From contig CM114274.1 of NCBI GenBank assembly GCA_050084515.1, positions 36,456,001 through 36,520,000 on the forward strand: 64,000 nt of DNA. The letters are read 5' to 3'. The notes under the pieces were generated by a model. That model ran no database searches. It was not told the DNA's origin and saw nothing but the letters and a program-made list of their open reading frames with translations. This document shows positions 1-11,726 of this stretch, one piece after another (within the stretch, counting starts at the first letter, position 1; each line of letters opens with the position of its first letter). A program made the translations under genes and the position numbers. Origin of the DNA: Blasia pusilla (taxonomy: Eukaryota; Marchantiophyta; Marchantiopsida; Blasiales).

Positions 1-880
1 ATACTTATCTCTTGACTTTTGCCACTAATAGAAGTTTTTGATCTTGAAGACCCATTATAAACTTTTCTTCTTTGCGAGATCTTTTTTTATTTTCTCCTAA
101 TTAAGTTGATTGACTATTGCTCTTGCGAGTTGGTACGGTATTAAAATACATGCTTTTTCATCCAAAACCAGATCCAATAAATAATTTAGATTCGATGTGG
201 GGTATTGAAATTACTCTATCTACACTAATTTACTTGTGCACGAAAATGATTTTTAAAAATTAATTTTCATTTCAAAATTTAAATAAAAATTTTGACTTTC
301 TTAAATCTTAAAAAATTAAGAATGTTCCACTCTTCTAAATAATTTCACTCATTTAAATAATTCCATCCTTCCATAAAGGTTTAAAGAATACTTATTCTTC
401 CCCTTCCATTCCTCCCACCAAAATAATATCCATTAATTTTTCAATGAAAAAATGTATTTTCTCCTTCCTTTAAAATTCATCTTTTATTTTTAAAATATCA
501 AATCTGAATAAAAAATAAATTCATAAACTTATTATTATTTGGTTGCATTGTATCTATATCATTTTCAGAGGAGCCATTTTCAAATGGTGACATTGGATGG
601 TCCACCACATGCCCTTTGATCGCATTGGGTAACAAGGGCATTCGGATAGAGGGGCATTCAAGTATCATTCAAAGTTAGGTGGGTCCTAACTAATATGTTG
701 TCCGTCTTTTCCTTAGAAATAAAAAATAAAACCTCTCTCTTCTTTTCTTATTATAGTATAAAATTCTGAAAGGAAATTCCGAGAAAACAAAGGAAGGGGC
801 GTCTGGAAAATTGCTCAATACTTAACATGAAGTGGTTAAGTCCCTAGATCCTCCACTAACTGTTCTGGTTAGTTGCACTC
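1..880. other. AT-rich intergenic DNA
   Basis: The stretch is strongly AT-rich with no reading frame of note. No terminal repeat, hairpin or protein similarity was recognised. Confidence 0.6.
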
Positions 881-1340
881 TTGAACGGAGCAGTTGCACT
901 CTTTAGGGAGTAGTGAAGTCAAGAAGAGAATCCACACCGGTGGCCGGACCTTTGCCGTGTATGCACAAGGGGTGGGTGGGTGAGTTTGTGGTGGTTATCA
1001 ACGATTCACGCATTGAACGCCGGGATAATAAAACGTGCCTTTCCAGGTTCGGAACCTTTCCGAGCCCCCGCGGCCCTGAGCATGCCGACGGCGAACCTTG
1101 CGTTCGGAAGAAGGTTCGGAGGTATATGGTTGGGACCCTACGTCTGAAATTTACGGTGAAGCGACCCCGGGAAGTACTTAGTGCTGGGGCCCGTAGGAGT
1201 TTATTCAGTAAGACAATTTTGACACGCGCCGTATAATCACGTACGTAAACGGCCGTGGCGAAGTGGCCCGGGAAATTTGACGCGGGGGATTTGACACGCC
1301 CCTTATACTCACATACGGGGCGTGCCAAAACTGACTTGTG
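880..1340. other. GC-rich patch without a recognised gene
   Basis: This patch is clearly richer in G+C than its surroundings and stays open on both strands (about 140 codons on the minus strand). Neither translation resembles a family I know, and two-strand openness is expected of GC-rich DNA. It may be a captured gene fragment or the inside of a non-autonomous element. Confidence 0.35.
1213..1326. repeat. Two related hairpin-bearing units
   Basis: Two similar segments (about 1213-1256 and 1288-1326) both read TTTGACACGC followed by TATA/ATCACRTACG-type sequence and an inverted end. In the second, the arms at 1293-1302 and 1317-1326 pair over ten bases with a single mismatch (a G-T pair as RNA) around a 14-nt loop. 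Confidence 0.5.
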
Positions 1341-1643
1341 CGTGGGTAAAACTCTTTCAGTTAGGGACTATTTCCTCTTAAATTTTTTTCTTAGTGAATA
1401 AATTTGTATCCAGGAAAGGAAGAAGCTGAGCCGTAAAGAGAACGTAGATATCAGTTTTGATGGGGCCCATAAAATCACACTAATGGGACCGTCATTGAAA
1501 CGTAGTAATCCTCTTAGGACACAACAAATAAAATATAAAATATAAATGGACGAAATTTGGGTATCACCTGATCCAAAAAAGAATAATATTTCCTTTTGGA
1601 TTCCATAAACAAAAACACCTACTATTGGATCGTAGGCTTGAAG

Positions 1644-1672
1644 CTAGGTTCGGCTCTTGATGCCGAACCTAG
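1644..1672. repeat. Perfect 11-bp inverted repeat
   Basis: CTAGGTTCGGC (1644-1654) and its exact reverse complement (1662-1672) flank a 7-nt loop. No adjacent gene needs a terminator here, so it is probably a mobile-element remnant. Confidence 0.7.
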
Positions 1673-2129
1673 GGTGTACATTCGGAGCCGTGAATCGAGG
1701 GCCCGCAATTCTTGCGCGGGTTCGGAATTGGTACAGTTGTCGTGTTCTTTCTTTATTGGTGAGTGAAAGGGATTGAATTGACCGGTCCACACATTCCCCA
1801 TGCATTCACTGCGGAAGTGGCTACAATTTATGTGCGTGGAGCACCATATTTAGGATTCTAAAGTTTTGACAAGACCTTTGTTTTGCGTGGGCTTTGTGTG
1901 TATAAAATTTAAATAGGAAATTGGATGGGAAACCCAATGGTTTCCCATTGGGATACAAACGAGGGGGGCATAGAGGGCCAAACTGCCCCGAAGAGACGGA
2001 AGGGGGCGTTTCAGTGATTTGTTGTCATTGCGTGCATGGGCTTTTATTTGTTGGAATTACCTCTAGTGGACTCATAAGTATTTACTATTCATGGTGCTCC
2101 TTGATGTCTCGGTTTATTGTATGTTAGAA
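1673..2129. other. Intergenic, no gene recognised
   Basis: Mixed-composition DNA. A 68-codon frame at 1921-2127 has no recognisable motif and I do not treat it as a gene. Confidence 0.5.
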
Positions 2130-2363
2130 CTAGTATAATACTCGTGCATAACACCCATTTGTTAATTTGAATTCAGCGGCTGTGTTATATCAATGAAACT
2201 TGTTACACCGGTCATTATGGGAGTAGCCCACAATATATATGTGTCATCACGATGTTATATCAATGAAACTTGTTACATGTGTCATCACGGGAGCATCCTA
2301 CAATATATACGTGCCATCACCAGGATGGGGTCCTCAAACCCCGTCCTCTTTTAATTATATAGA
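2130..2363 (-). mobile_element. Non-autonomous Helitron, 234 bp
   Basis: Read on the minus strand, the element starts TCTATATAATTAAAAGAGGA (its 5' end is at 2363) and ends ...TATTATACTAG (2130). The host bases are A|TC at the start and CTAG|T at the end, the signature of Helitron insertion between A and T. A short hairpin-like GTGTTATGCAC lies about 10 nt before the CTAG end. The inside is a two-unit direct repeat (about 2183-2252 and 2253-2320) sharing GTTATATCAATGAAACTTGT. There is no coding capacity, so mobility would need a Rep/helicase in trans. Confidence 0.7.
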
Positions 2364-3483
2364 TTCTTTCATTGGCTTTCTAGTTGTTTCATCTTGAGCA
2401 TATCCACATGGATTTTCTTAACAATTCATTAATTTCACATATTAGTTAGTACCTGTGAGGGACCACATACATATACACGCCCGATTTTCTTAATAAACAA
2501 AAAAAAGTTTGATTCTTGCCATGAAACTTATTTTTTTAATTATATCTCCTTGATTCAACTCCCTCTCTCAAAGTGACATGAGTCGACACCATAAGAGCCT
2601 TTAGAGGACATATGTCAACACGAGAGGAGGGTTTCTCCAACCCCATCCTCAAACTTCAAAGTCTGACACGTGGCACTTTTTTTCAAACCCAACGTGTATA
2701 TATATATATATATCTATATATATATATATATCTATATCTTTCTATTATGCTTATTGTTGAACTATTTTCTAGTAACTTGATTATGACGTGTCAACTTTCA
2801 AGAGGAGAGACTCTTGAAAACCCAAGAATCCAACCACTCTTAATAACACAAATAAAATTTTCATTTTATTACACTTCCCATTTTATAGTTGCTTTTAGAC
2901 GTACTTCTCCCTATTACTTATGTTGCAAACCACATATTGCATGTTGACTCTCTCTAGATTCTCTAATAATATATATTCGATGTACCCAACACATACATGG
3001 ACTTTGCAATAATTGGTTTTGATGTCCTAAACGAAATTCAAGACACCGACAATGCTTCCTTTGTTGAGCAAACTCATAAAAACAAATTCTTATAACCTTT
3101 GCATTTAGCCTTTATTCTAGGAAAATTAGACGACTAGAAAGACAGGATCAGACTTTCACAAATCATGGCCAAGATAGGGGTGAGTTTTTTTTGTTTCATT
3201 AACAAATAAGCACCTGCAATAAGTATTGTCATATATGTGATAAAACTTATTTTTTTTAGTGTAAATTTACAAATTCTTCTTTGTTGAGAGACTCGATGAA
3301 GAAGTATATAATTTCCTCTATTTATAGGGAACGAAAAAGGGAGACCTTCTATTGTTGAAAATTAAGTTTGAGGGATCAAAAACAACTTATGCCAACATGC
3401 CCTTTATTCGTGGTACATGAGGCATATATCTAGATCAAGTTGATCAACTATGAAAACTAAGACATTACTTCCAATTATCCTAC
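2364..3483. other. AT-rich intergenic DNA
   Basis: No gene recognised. A (TA)n microsatellite occupies about 2696-2736. Confidence 0.5.
2696..2736. repeat. (TA)n microsatellite
   Basis: Two runs of alternating TA separated by single C interruptions. Confidence 0.9.
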
Positions 3484-3558
3484 CTAATGCCAATTAACTT
3501 ATAATCTACTGATGCACGAGGGGAGTGCATCAGTAGATTATAAGTTAATTGGCATTAG
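3484..3558. repeat. Perfect 34-bp palindrome with 7-nt loop
   Basis: Bases 3484-3517 are the exact reverse complement of 3525-3558, with the loop GAGGGGA between them. No mismatch is visible in 34 pairs, which is unusual among otherwise decayed repeats. It lies about 225 bp outside the 3' end of the large Helitron and outside any recognised gene. Confidence 0.95.
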
Positions 3559-3999
3559 ATGGCCGATTCAAGGTACGCTGCGGTAGTGGTTGCAGTTGAG
3601 ACAGTTGCAGAAGTGGCTCGCGTTTTCTGTAGTGGGAACGCATGCATCGCCTCCTTGCCTGTTTGTTCGATGCTCGCCTTAAGATAGCCCATGCTAAATG
3701 TGATCCACCAAAGATCCAATTACCAACAACTTGTGATCTAGATGTTTCTTACAAAATGCTTCAACTTCCTTTTTTCAAAATTACTAGTAAGAATACCTGC
3801 GCGATTCACCGGCGTGAAAAACTTAACTTGCAAAAGACTCCACTTCCATGGCTGGGATAGGAAGAAACATAGCGGCGAAGAGAAAGGCACAAGTATGACC
3901 TTCATTTTTTATAATCAGATTTATTCGCAACCCCATGCTATATTTAATTAAATTATTCTTAAAATAACAATCAATCATAAAATAAATATAAAATTTTAA

Positions 4000-5442
4000 T
4001 CAGAAAAAAGAGAAGGATACCAAAATTTGAAAAAAAAATTCAATGAAGCACCTCGTGATATAAATGTTTTTGGTATAAGCTATTACTTTATTTTTTGGAT
4101 GTTGACTATCAACAATCATAAGTAGTGACTTGCCAAAACCCACTCTAGATAAGGCAACATATAATTGTCCATAAGAAAATATATGATTTGGCAAGTAAAT
4201 ACCAACTCTATCTAATGTGTGACCTTGAGACTTATTAATCGTCATTGCAAAGGCTGGGCGAATAGAAAATTGAAATCTTCGTAAATCAAAAGGTAAACGT
4301 GAATCAAATGCAATGAATGGAATACGTGGAATTAACACTCCACCTCCAACATTTCTTCCAGTCATAATTATTGCATCTATAACAAGTCTATAAAATCCAA
4401 CAATGACCAAGCGAGTCCCGTTTTCTTGTTCCTTTGGTCCATTCATATTTCATAATAGCATGATCGGAGCTCAAATCTTCAAAGTTAAAAAATGTGGTGG
4501 CAATCCTGATGGAAAACATGTATTCAAGAATTCTGTTGGGTATACGAGCCTCATCCCATCGTCAGAAACCAAATCTGCACTTAAAAAAGTGTGCTCCTGA
4601 AAAAAAATAAAATAAAATATTCCATCAAGAGCAAAACTCATAATAATATCCCCCAAAAAATAATGGTATTGAATAAATTTATGATATATGATCACTTCAT
4701 AAAATTACCTCTCCAAAAAATAGCAACATGATTTCAGCATTTATAAAGTCCACCGTTGTATTCTTCGTTGAAAGAATAGATGTACCCCCTCAAGAAGTCA
4801 ATATCATTCCACTTGTTAATATCATATCCATAGACAATGTCTATAAGATCATTAAGTCTTGTGCTCTTAACAATCATCGTATCAGGAATTTGTATAAAAT
4901 CATCTCCAAGATCATAATGCAATGGTGTCGAACCCTCGCCAACCTTCAATAACCGGTTTGCAAATGCTTCTTGCTCATATTTTCCTTGTTCTAAAAAAAT
5001 TATGTTACAACTTATTAGTAATTCTTAATAAGAAATACATCTAATAAGAGAAGAAAAATAGACCAATTAGTCGAAGTTACCTTGTAAAGAGTTTACTCTC
5101 ATGTTGGTAGTAAGTTGCATTACTCTCACATGAGACCATATAAGAGATCTCCTAAGAGTTGTACACACAACAATGGGACAATCAGTGTCAATCACCATGA
5201 TGAACAACAGGAAGAAGTTGTCGAAAATCACCACCAAAAGTAAATATCTTGCCTCCAAATGGCAATTCTCGCAATCGAGGATCTACCAAACCTATGATAT
5301 CTTGGAAAGTTTGATTAAGAGCCTTAAAATCATGACGACGGGTCATAGGAGCTTCTTCCCATACGATAAATTTTTCATTTTGAAGAAGGTGTGCTAAATC
5401 ACTATTAACGGATAGGCTAGAAAACACACAACAAAAACACAA
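4000..5442 (-). pseudogene. Helitron helicase, Walker B to C-terminus
   Basis: In order, right to left: IVWEEAPMTRRHDFKALNQT (Walker B, normally WDEAPM; here WEEAPM) at 5188-5442, GGKIFTFGGDFRQLLPVV, then IVVCTTLRRSLIWSHVRVMQL near 5070-5170, VGEGSTP...IPDTM (4734-4949), LVYPTEFLNT...LPPHFLTLK (4471-4600), and finally NGTRLVI...AFAMTINKSQGHTLDRVGIY and GQLYVALSRV at 4100-4446. These are PIF1-family motifs of Helitron helicases. Several frame changes and stops separate the blocks. The 3' end of the element lies about 220 bp further left. Confidence 0.85.
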
Positions 5443-5454
5443 TAAGCAAATATT

Positions 5455-6085
5455 GCTTCATAATTTATATGAGTAAAAAAATAATATTGAAAACCTAATA
5501 TTAAGGAAGGAACAAATGCTAGCAAGGTCTTTAATATAAACTCACTTGCAAGTGGACGATTCATGTATCTGAATTGGAATTTTGAATTGAGAATGTGCGG
5601 TGCACCCTGTTATGACCATACGGATTATGTCGTAGAGTATAGTGTGCTAGTAGAGGCCATACCTTATGTAGGACCGTAGTGGCTAGGTAGAGATGTGGTT
5701 TCATAGGGTTGGGGGTTACTCAGTTGGGGGTGACTTTCTCAGTAGGGCCCGCTCTTAGGTTGGAGGATATAGTGTGGAGTGCACCCAAAGAACAGTCAGT
5801 TCTTTGAGTTGAGCCTGTTGCGTTGGGAGTTTGCCTTGGTAGTGAGTAAAGCTCTTGGCTATGGTGTTTCCCGCAAGCTTCGACCTAGATTCTCCCATCG
5901 TGGAGTGGGTTTGGCTCGATTGTATGTGATTCTATACGTATTTTATGACAGTAGGTCTTTCACGGATTTCAGTTGTGGTACACTTATGTTCGTGGATGCT
6001 GTCATCTATGTTATGTATGTATGTGAGTATGGTATGTCAGCGATGTATGTTGTATGATGATGTGGATTCGTACGACAATCCTCCA
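5455..6085. other. Foreign ~630-bp insert within the Helitron helicase
   Basis: Helicase sequence stops after LLLDGG near 6085 and resumes with SVNSDLAHLL near 5430. The DNA between is less AT-rich, reads open on the plus strand (5779-6057) and resembles nothing I recognise. I found no clear terminal repeats; the exact edges are uncertain by about 30 bp. Confidence 0.5.
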
Positions 6086-6534
6086 TCCAATAATAAAGTA
6101 GTGATCCCCGAAGATGCAAGTGCAAGAGCTATATGATCCTTGCTTTGCACCCTAGCAAGTAGAAGATTGCATAGAAATGTTTTTCATGTTCCACCAGCAC
6201 CATCAATGAAGAATAACTTTGCCTAAGAAAACCATAATTAGCAAGAAGTTTTTTTTAAAAACTTAGATAAAAATCTTTCAATAATTATATAACATAAATG
6301 AAATGTACTTACAGAAGGTGATGCATCATGTAGCACCTCCTCAAAAAGAAGATGGACAACATCCCAAATAGCTCGTTGTCCATTCTTCAAAGAGGTCTCT
6401 CCTCGTTCAACAAGTTTTGAAAGCATATTGCAATGGTAGCAAAGCTCTTCTTCCTCTAAGCGCGAGATTGATAAATCACGAGCAAAAAAGGTCAGGTTAA
6501 GGCATGTTGGGATAAACCGCCATACTTTTACCAT
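6085..6534 (-). pseudogene. Helitron helicase with stop in Walker A
   Basis: The frame includes NGQRAIWDVV (normally LN..QRAIYDAV) and then FFIDGAGGT-stop-KTF at about 6175-6215. The P-loop should read GAGGTGKTF; its second-to-last Gly codon is TGA (TCA on the plus strand, 6184-6186). After it come ALALASSGI and LLLDGG, the usual start of motif Ia, and then the frame runs into unrelated DNA near 6085. ATP binding would be lost even without the other breaks. Confidence 0.8.
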
Positions 6535-6677
6535 GATCTTGAAGGTGGTAATGGATCTCTACTAAAGAAAGGTTAATTTTTTTGAATGTCGAAGGTAAGA
6601 TCGAGCATCCAAAAAATTATTCTTTGTAGAAAATTACCAACAAAATTTAAAGAAGATAAAATAATTCAAAAAATAAG

Positions 6678-7330
6678 TTAATATAATTTAAAATAAGGCA
6701 TGCACATTACCTCACGCCTTTGATGTAAAAGGTCTTCTGTTAATGGAACTAAGAAACATTCCCACAGCAAACCAGATACAAACGGTATGTTATATAAAAG
6801 AATGATAGCAAATGGTAAACGCAAGGAGTACCCGGTACGAATTTCAACTGCTTCTTCAAAACTAGAGAAGACATCCCTATCATCCTCTAATAGTCTCAAC
6901 TGAATAGATGTTTCCTTAAAAGTATGATAGATGACACCATCAATCGTTCTCAAATCTTCAAATTATTGGGATCCTCTCACATGATGGAGAAGTAATCGTA
7001 ACCAATGACGCTCCCTTTCACCTACATAGTTTTTAAAAATAAATAAATAAAATATTATATTTACTAAAAAACTCCTATAGAAATGAAACTTACACATATA
7101 AGAGAATGTTCACTTGAATTAGTCAAGTACAAACATCCAATGGGATATCCACATCCTTTTCCTCCACGTGTACACCAAAGCCATTTCTTCTTATTCCAAG
7201 AGTAATGGGAAGGGAATTCCTAGTATAGGTATTGTCAAGCCGTAAGCTTGGAAACAGTAGTTCCAAACCATTGCATGAGAATAGTATGCTTACTCCGCTC
7301 AAGAATATTACCCAATAAATCTCGATCATG
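6678..7330 (-). pseudogene. Helitron RepHel, linker region
   Basis: Minus-strand translation gives FHDRDLLGNILERSK-like and QYLY.EFPSHYSWNKK sequence near 7180-7330, the conserved linker that follows Rep in plant Helitrons. It is followed at 6678-6953 by LLEDDRDVFSSFEEA and LRLPFAIILLY. Several stops and at least one frameshift break it. Confidence 0.75.
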
Positions 7331-7511
7331 AAAATATACCATCTGGCTATTTCGCAAATGAAAAATTAATCTTATAATACTTGGTTGCTCAACATGTAGA
7401 CTGAACTTGAAAATTCTCCAACATGCTTCGGAAGATGAAACATAGCTTCATAGACAAAAGAAAACATAATCAAAATTTAATCTTAGAATATTTTAAAATA
7501 ATTGAAAAATA

Positions 7512-8609
7512 CTATGGTAAAAATAGAAATCCAACATACCTCGCATCAAGGTATAATGATGTTTCATCAATAATATCTTTTGTTGTCATCCTTTTGGCTA
7601 AGGTATGGGATATGACATCTGATCCTTTGTATACATACTTGTAAAAGAACTTCATTGTCGATATGCTATATGTTATCTCCAAATTGATATGACAATCAAA
7701 TAAGGTACATAACATTGGATTATAGGGAACCACCCAACGATTATCGAAGTTATGATTTGACTTATTAATCGACCCACCATTATCATGTCTACATTAACAG
7801 AAATATACGAATATATTAGTACTTAAAGAAAACTTGAAAAAATAGAACGATGGAAAAAAAAAAGAAACAAAGGGAAAGAAGATTACCGCTTATAAATAGG
7901 ATAACCATCCTCATTCTCCATTGTCATAGATGTAAAACGCATTGGGTAGCCCTTTGAACATATTTTTGTTGTTTTGTCTATGCACAACGTACTTGGATGA
8001 AGTACTAGACAAGGTCCATGTATCATATAGTTTCTCACAATCGGATAAAATTTTTGGATGAGTAGTCGAATAAAAAATCTCAATAGATATAATATCATCA
8101 AAATCAGAGGTTTTCCTTCGCTTATCATCTGAGACAAGAATAATCAAAATATGCACATATGATAGACCCCTCTTTTGGAACTCCATTACATGAATACATC
8201 CAAAGAGTAGCCCAAAAATATGCTTATCCACTATAAGCCTCAATAACTCTTTCTTCTTTTGTTGGAAAATGTGTACAACGAAATAAGGACGATCTGAGGT
8301 TCTTTGACCAAGAAGTAGAGCAGAAGTAATCTTTTTCCACTTAAGCTTACAAGTCATAGTCAGAAAGTAGTAAGGCTTCCCAAAATATCTCACAATTGCC
8401 ATGACATCATGATATAATTGATGCATGTGACAAGGTCCTCCTATAAAAGAGTAAGGTAAAATGACTCGTCTTCCTATGACATGACCATCATTATCATGCC
8501 GAGTCATAGCATCTCTCACACCTTCATATAAATAAGCTCTCAACTCCTTTTGATGTAGCCTTATCCAAGTTAATCGTTGCATCTCATTACTTGCATACAT
8601 ATCTACCAA
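7512..8609 (-). pseudogene. Helitron Rep (HUH/Y2) endonuclease domain
   Basis: The frame 7911-8609 shows GRRVILPYSFIGGP, FGKPYYFLTMTC and a long FGCIHVMEFQKRGL stretch typical of the Helitron-like N domain. The HUH site should read GLPHAHIL; here it is GLSYVHIL, with TAT (Tyr) at 8157-8159 replacing the first His. The next frame (7512-7733) keeps the downstream FFYKYVYKG tyrosine region and the LDARY motif. Loss of a metal-binding His should abolish nicking. The sequence between the two frames is damaged. Confidence 0.85.
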
Positions 8610-8655
8610 ACCTCAACAACATGTTATGATCTTCGGCATTAGCTCCTACTTGAAT

Positions 8656-9981
8656 TTAAAATGAAGCAAATGGTAGAGCTGTGATAGTTTTTGAACTTGC
8701 TTCATTAGTGGTGTCTCCATCTTCAAGTTGCTCTTCTTGATTTCTCTCTGCTACATTATGGTCAACATCCTCACCTCCGTCCTCCTCCATCACATGATGT
8801 CCTATTCTCATCGCATTTCTCCTAAGATCACCCACTTGTATACGTATGTCAAGATGCCATCCAAGTTCATCGTACAAAAAAAGAAATACAAAGTGCAATG
8901 GAATATATGCCTCATTCAGATCATACATATGACGAATCCCTCCTCCATGTAAACTAATAATAATCTCACGTCCTTCCCTTGGCTCACTTTTGTGTGTAGG
9001 CAAGATAGTAGCAATCTCCGAAGCCATCGGCAATGTGTACCGTTTCACATCAAGCCCTTGCTTACTACCCTTTAGAACAATATGAAAATCAGAATTACAT
9101 GGATCTATGGCCCCATATCGAAAGATAGCGACATATGGATTATGGACATGTAACATGTCTTGTAATCCCTTCAAAATCTCAACCCTCAATTGATCACGAT
9201 TATCTTAATTCATGATCCTTCTCCTTTGTTCAATCTGATACTCATCATCATGAATATAAATTTGTGCAAACTGTGGAGAAATATTTGTCTATGCATTAAG
9301 AGATCCAATAGGATGATAAATACGACCTTGAATCCTCAATTTTCCTACACCACCGCCATGGTCTATAACATGTGCTCGGGTCAATGTCAATTGAAGCGCA
9401 CTATTATAGGCTCGTGCATTACGCAAAAATGTATACTATTTGACATAACACCCAAAACCAACTCAAATAGAAAAGGAGGTGAAGCCTTAAAATATGCTAA
9501 TTGAACCTTACCATGCTCACAACACATCCCTAAAGGAAAGCTTGGGGACTTTGAAGACTTCACTCTCTCAAACTTCCAATGAAGCGCTTGGCCAGTTGCG
9601 CATACATCATCCATACGTCCAATACTATAACGGTTGGTCATACTATCAATACGATCTCCCAATCGAAGAATTCGGATATGTTTCTCTTCGAATTCACATA
9701 TACGCGCAATATTTACTAACTTCGTTAGGTCTACAATCCTTCTGCATGCTACGTTGGGAACAATAGAAAATGTAGGACCTTCACTTACCTCAGTGTAAAC
9801 CTCAAGATAACCCATTCCAAGAGGAATATTATCGTCAAGTATGGTATTCCTTATTGGAGAACCACCAAATAGTCCTCCATCATCTGGTACGACCAAATCA
9901 ACATGCCTTTGTGTTTGGCTATTGGCACATGCAATTTGAAGTATTTCATGTAATCTTTGAGGGTTGGAAGGAACACGAAGA
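8656..9981 (-). pseudogene. Helitron RepHel, N-terminal part
   Basis: Frames at 9387-9896 and 8656-9189 carry the region that precedes the Rep domain in plant Helitrons: a SNPQRLHEILQIA-type start after an intron acceptor, then PREGR, a GGGIRHMYDLNEAYIPLHFV stretch and ELGWHLDIR. These match the family's PREGR...LNE.Y.PLHFVLLFP..ELGWH pattern. The frame between 9190 and 9386 is interrupted. No catalytic residues are known in this part. Confidence 0.8.
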
Positions 9982-10199
9982 CTGCAAAGAATACAGATTT
10001 TAAGAATAGAATTAGCGTGAAACAGTAATTAAGGGCAATGAAAAATTTAAATGGTAGAAAGAAATAAGAAAATTATACAAATAGAATAGGAAAGCCATAG
10101 AAAAGAACTATACATTAGAGATGGCGTAATAAGAATCTTCATTGGAGGGACCATCTCAAATGCCCTTATTATTGGCTTGAAAAACAACCAAAATTTAGA

Positions 10200-10230
<31 letters not shown>

Positions 10231-10733
10231 TTTCCAAAATAATAAAAATATTGAGTCAACAATGCAAGCATATGAAAAATTAGTAAGAAGCAAAGAGAGG
10301 GAGCAATAAATAGAAATATAGTAATGATCAAATCCATGATAGCTTGATATGTAAATTTTAGAATATGGAAGTTCAGAAAAAGTAAAAAATATATGGAGTG
10401 ATCTTATAAATGATTATATAAAGAGATAGAAAACCATCCAATTAGGTGTAGAAGCAGTAGGAATTTTGAAACCAAAATAGTAACTATACTTCAATAAAAA
10501 AAACACATCATAGTCCTTGAGACATGCATATATCTTCTCTCTACTATACTAGAAAGACAAACAGAATTGATATCTTTGTATGGGAAAAATATCCTAATAG
10601 TAAATCTTCAACCATCAAAGAAATGTATATGAGAAGAATCCAAAAAATCCATAATACTTGTGCCTTGATAGAGAAGAAAAATTTTAACATGCATCAATTT
10701 AAAAAAATGGAAGTTTAGCATAAAGGTTAACGT
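9982..10733. other. AT-rich leader/intron DNA of the Helitron
   Basis: This lies just upstream of the RepHel intron acceptor and contains a (TA)n run at 10199-10226. A similar TTGGAAAAT-(TA)n block occurs near 12020-12047 in the second Helitron fragment, so part of this is probably intronic Helitron DNA. Confidence 0.4.
10199..10226. repeat. (TA)n microsatellite
   Basis: About 14 uninterrupted TA units. Confidence 0.9.
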
Positions 10734-11609
10734 TGTCGTATAATAAAATCATCCAATATGTAAACTCTTCTCTCGTTAAGTGTTAGAGAGAGTTTTATAA
10801 GTATTAAGTAAATTAGCTTAGGAGAAAAAAATTCATGTTTAAAACTCTTTATGGTGCCTCATTTGTATGAGCTCTACTTTAGGAACAAAAATAATCAATG
10901 AAATATGGGAATATAAAAGTAAAGTAGTGGGGTTAGGGTATTAATGAAAAAAAAGAAGTTTTGGTTGATGATTAGAATAGTTTGGGTAGTTTGGAGGATA
11001 TGAAGTGAGTTGATAAGCGTATTTTGGAGGTGATAATATTTAATCTACTTGTATCAAAAGGGGTTGGCTAAGCCATGAGAGGAAGTCATATGGCAGCTAA
11101 GCCCTAAGAGGAAGTTGTGTGGCACAAGATAAGATCAGCCTTATTTTGTACTCTTGTGGATCCTATGTGAATAGATAAATTAGAGGGACCTTCAAGGGTT
11201 TATGACCATCTACTTCATTTCTTGAGTTTCTCGTCTTACTCTTAAGTGGATGGCATTGGATTTGCTTGCGTTTCCAATGAGAGTGGATTATCCTTCTTGG
11301 GAGAGTAATTTGACTATGATCTATTCCTCAAGAGTTTTCTAGAGTCTGATATGAGTGGAGATGGTTATTTGGAGACACTTGTCATCTTAGGGGAGTTGCC
11401 TATCTACGAAGAGAACCTTCACGTGATTGGTATGAATTAAGAAAAATAAAATCGGGTATGACTCGTGCTCTACCCCTTGACGGACATCGTCTATACTCCT
11501 CAAGAATGGGTTTTGGCGGAGTTGCTCTCCAAAGAGGGGTAATCTACTCTCGTTGGGAAAATAACACACCAAAACCATCCACTATCCCTAATATGAAAAA
11601 ACTCCCCTA
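10734..11609 (+). mobile_element. Solo LTR-family relic with inverted tail
   Basis: It starts TGTCGTATAATAAAATCA and follows the LTR-like repeat at 18016-18850 through the conserved blocks GTGTTAGAGAGAG, TTGGCTAAGCC, GGCACAAGATAAGAT, GGACCTTCAAGGG and CCAATGAGAGTGGATTA. From 11398 to 11599 the repeat runs in the opposite direction, between a 10-bp inverted pair TAGGGGAGTT (11388-11397) and its complement (11600-11609). The inverted part contains the HVKVLFVDR segment of the family's reading frame on the minus strand. Confidence 0.7.
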
Positions 11610-11726
11610 ATTATATATATGTTCTTAACTATGATTATCATAGTTACTTCTTTTCTGTTCTATTTCATTACTTGATATTTATTATTATATTATAGTGGTT
11701 ATATTTTATAATTTTATATCTAACAG

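Larger units (their letters stand above)
4000..9981 (-). pseudogene. Helitron RepHel gene, broken
   Basis: The frames together spell the plant Helitron replicase-helicase in the right order, right to left: N-terminal region, HUH Rep domain, Y2 tyrosine region, linker, then a PIF1-like helicase with Walker A, Walker B and C-terminal motifs. In known Helitrons this protein nicks and transfers a single strand and unwinds it during rolling-circle transposition. Here it is split over all three minus frames with many stops, has a Tyr replacing the first His of the HUH motif, a stop in Walker A and foreign DNA inserted between Walker A and B. At 9981/9982 the sequence TGCAG marks an intron acceptor also seen in the second fragment at 11727. 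It cannot make an active protein. Confidence 0.85.

Noticed and set aside
903-1328. 141-codon minus frame in the GC-rich patch
   Set aside because: It overlaps an open plus frame, has no recognised similarity and includes hairpin repeats.
7123-7329. 68-codon minus frame inside the Helitron
   Set aside because: The recognisable Helitron linker is in a different minus frame at the same place; this frame is a shadow.
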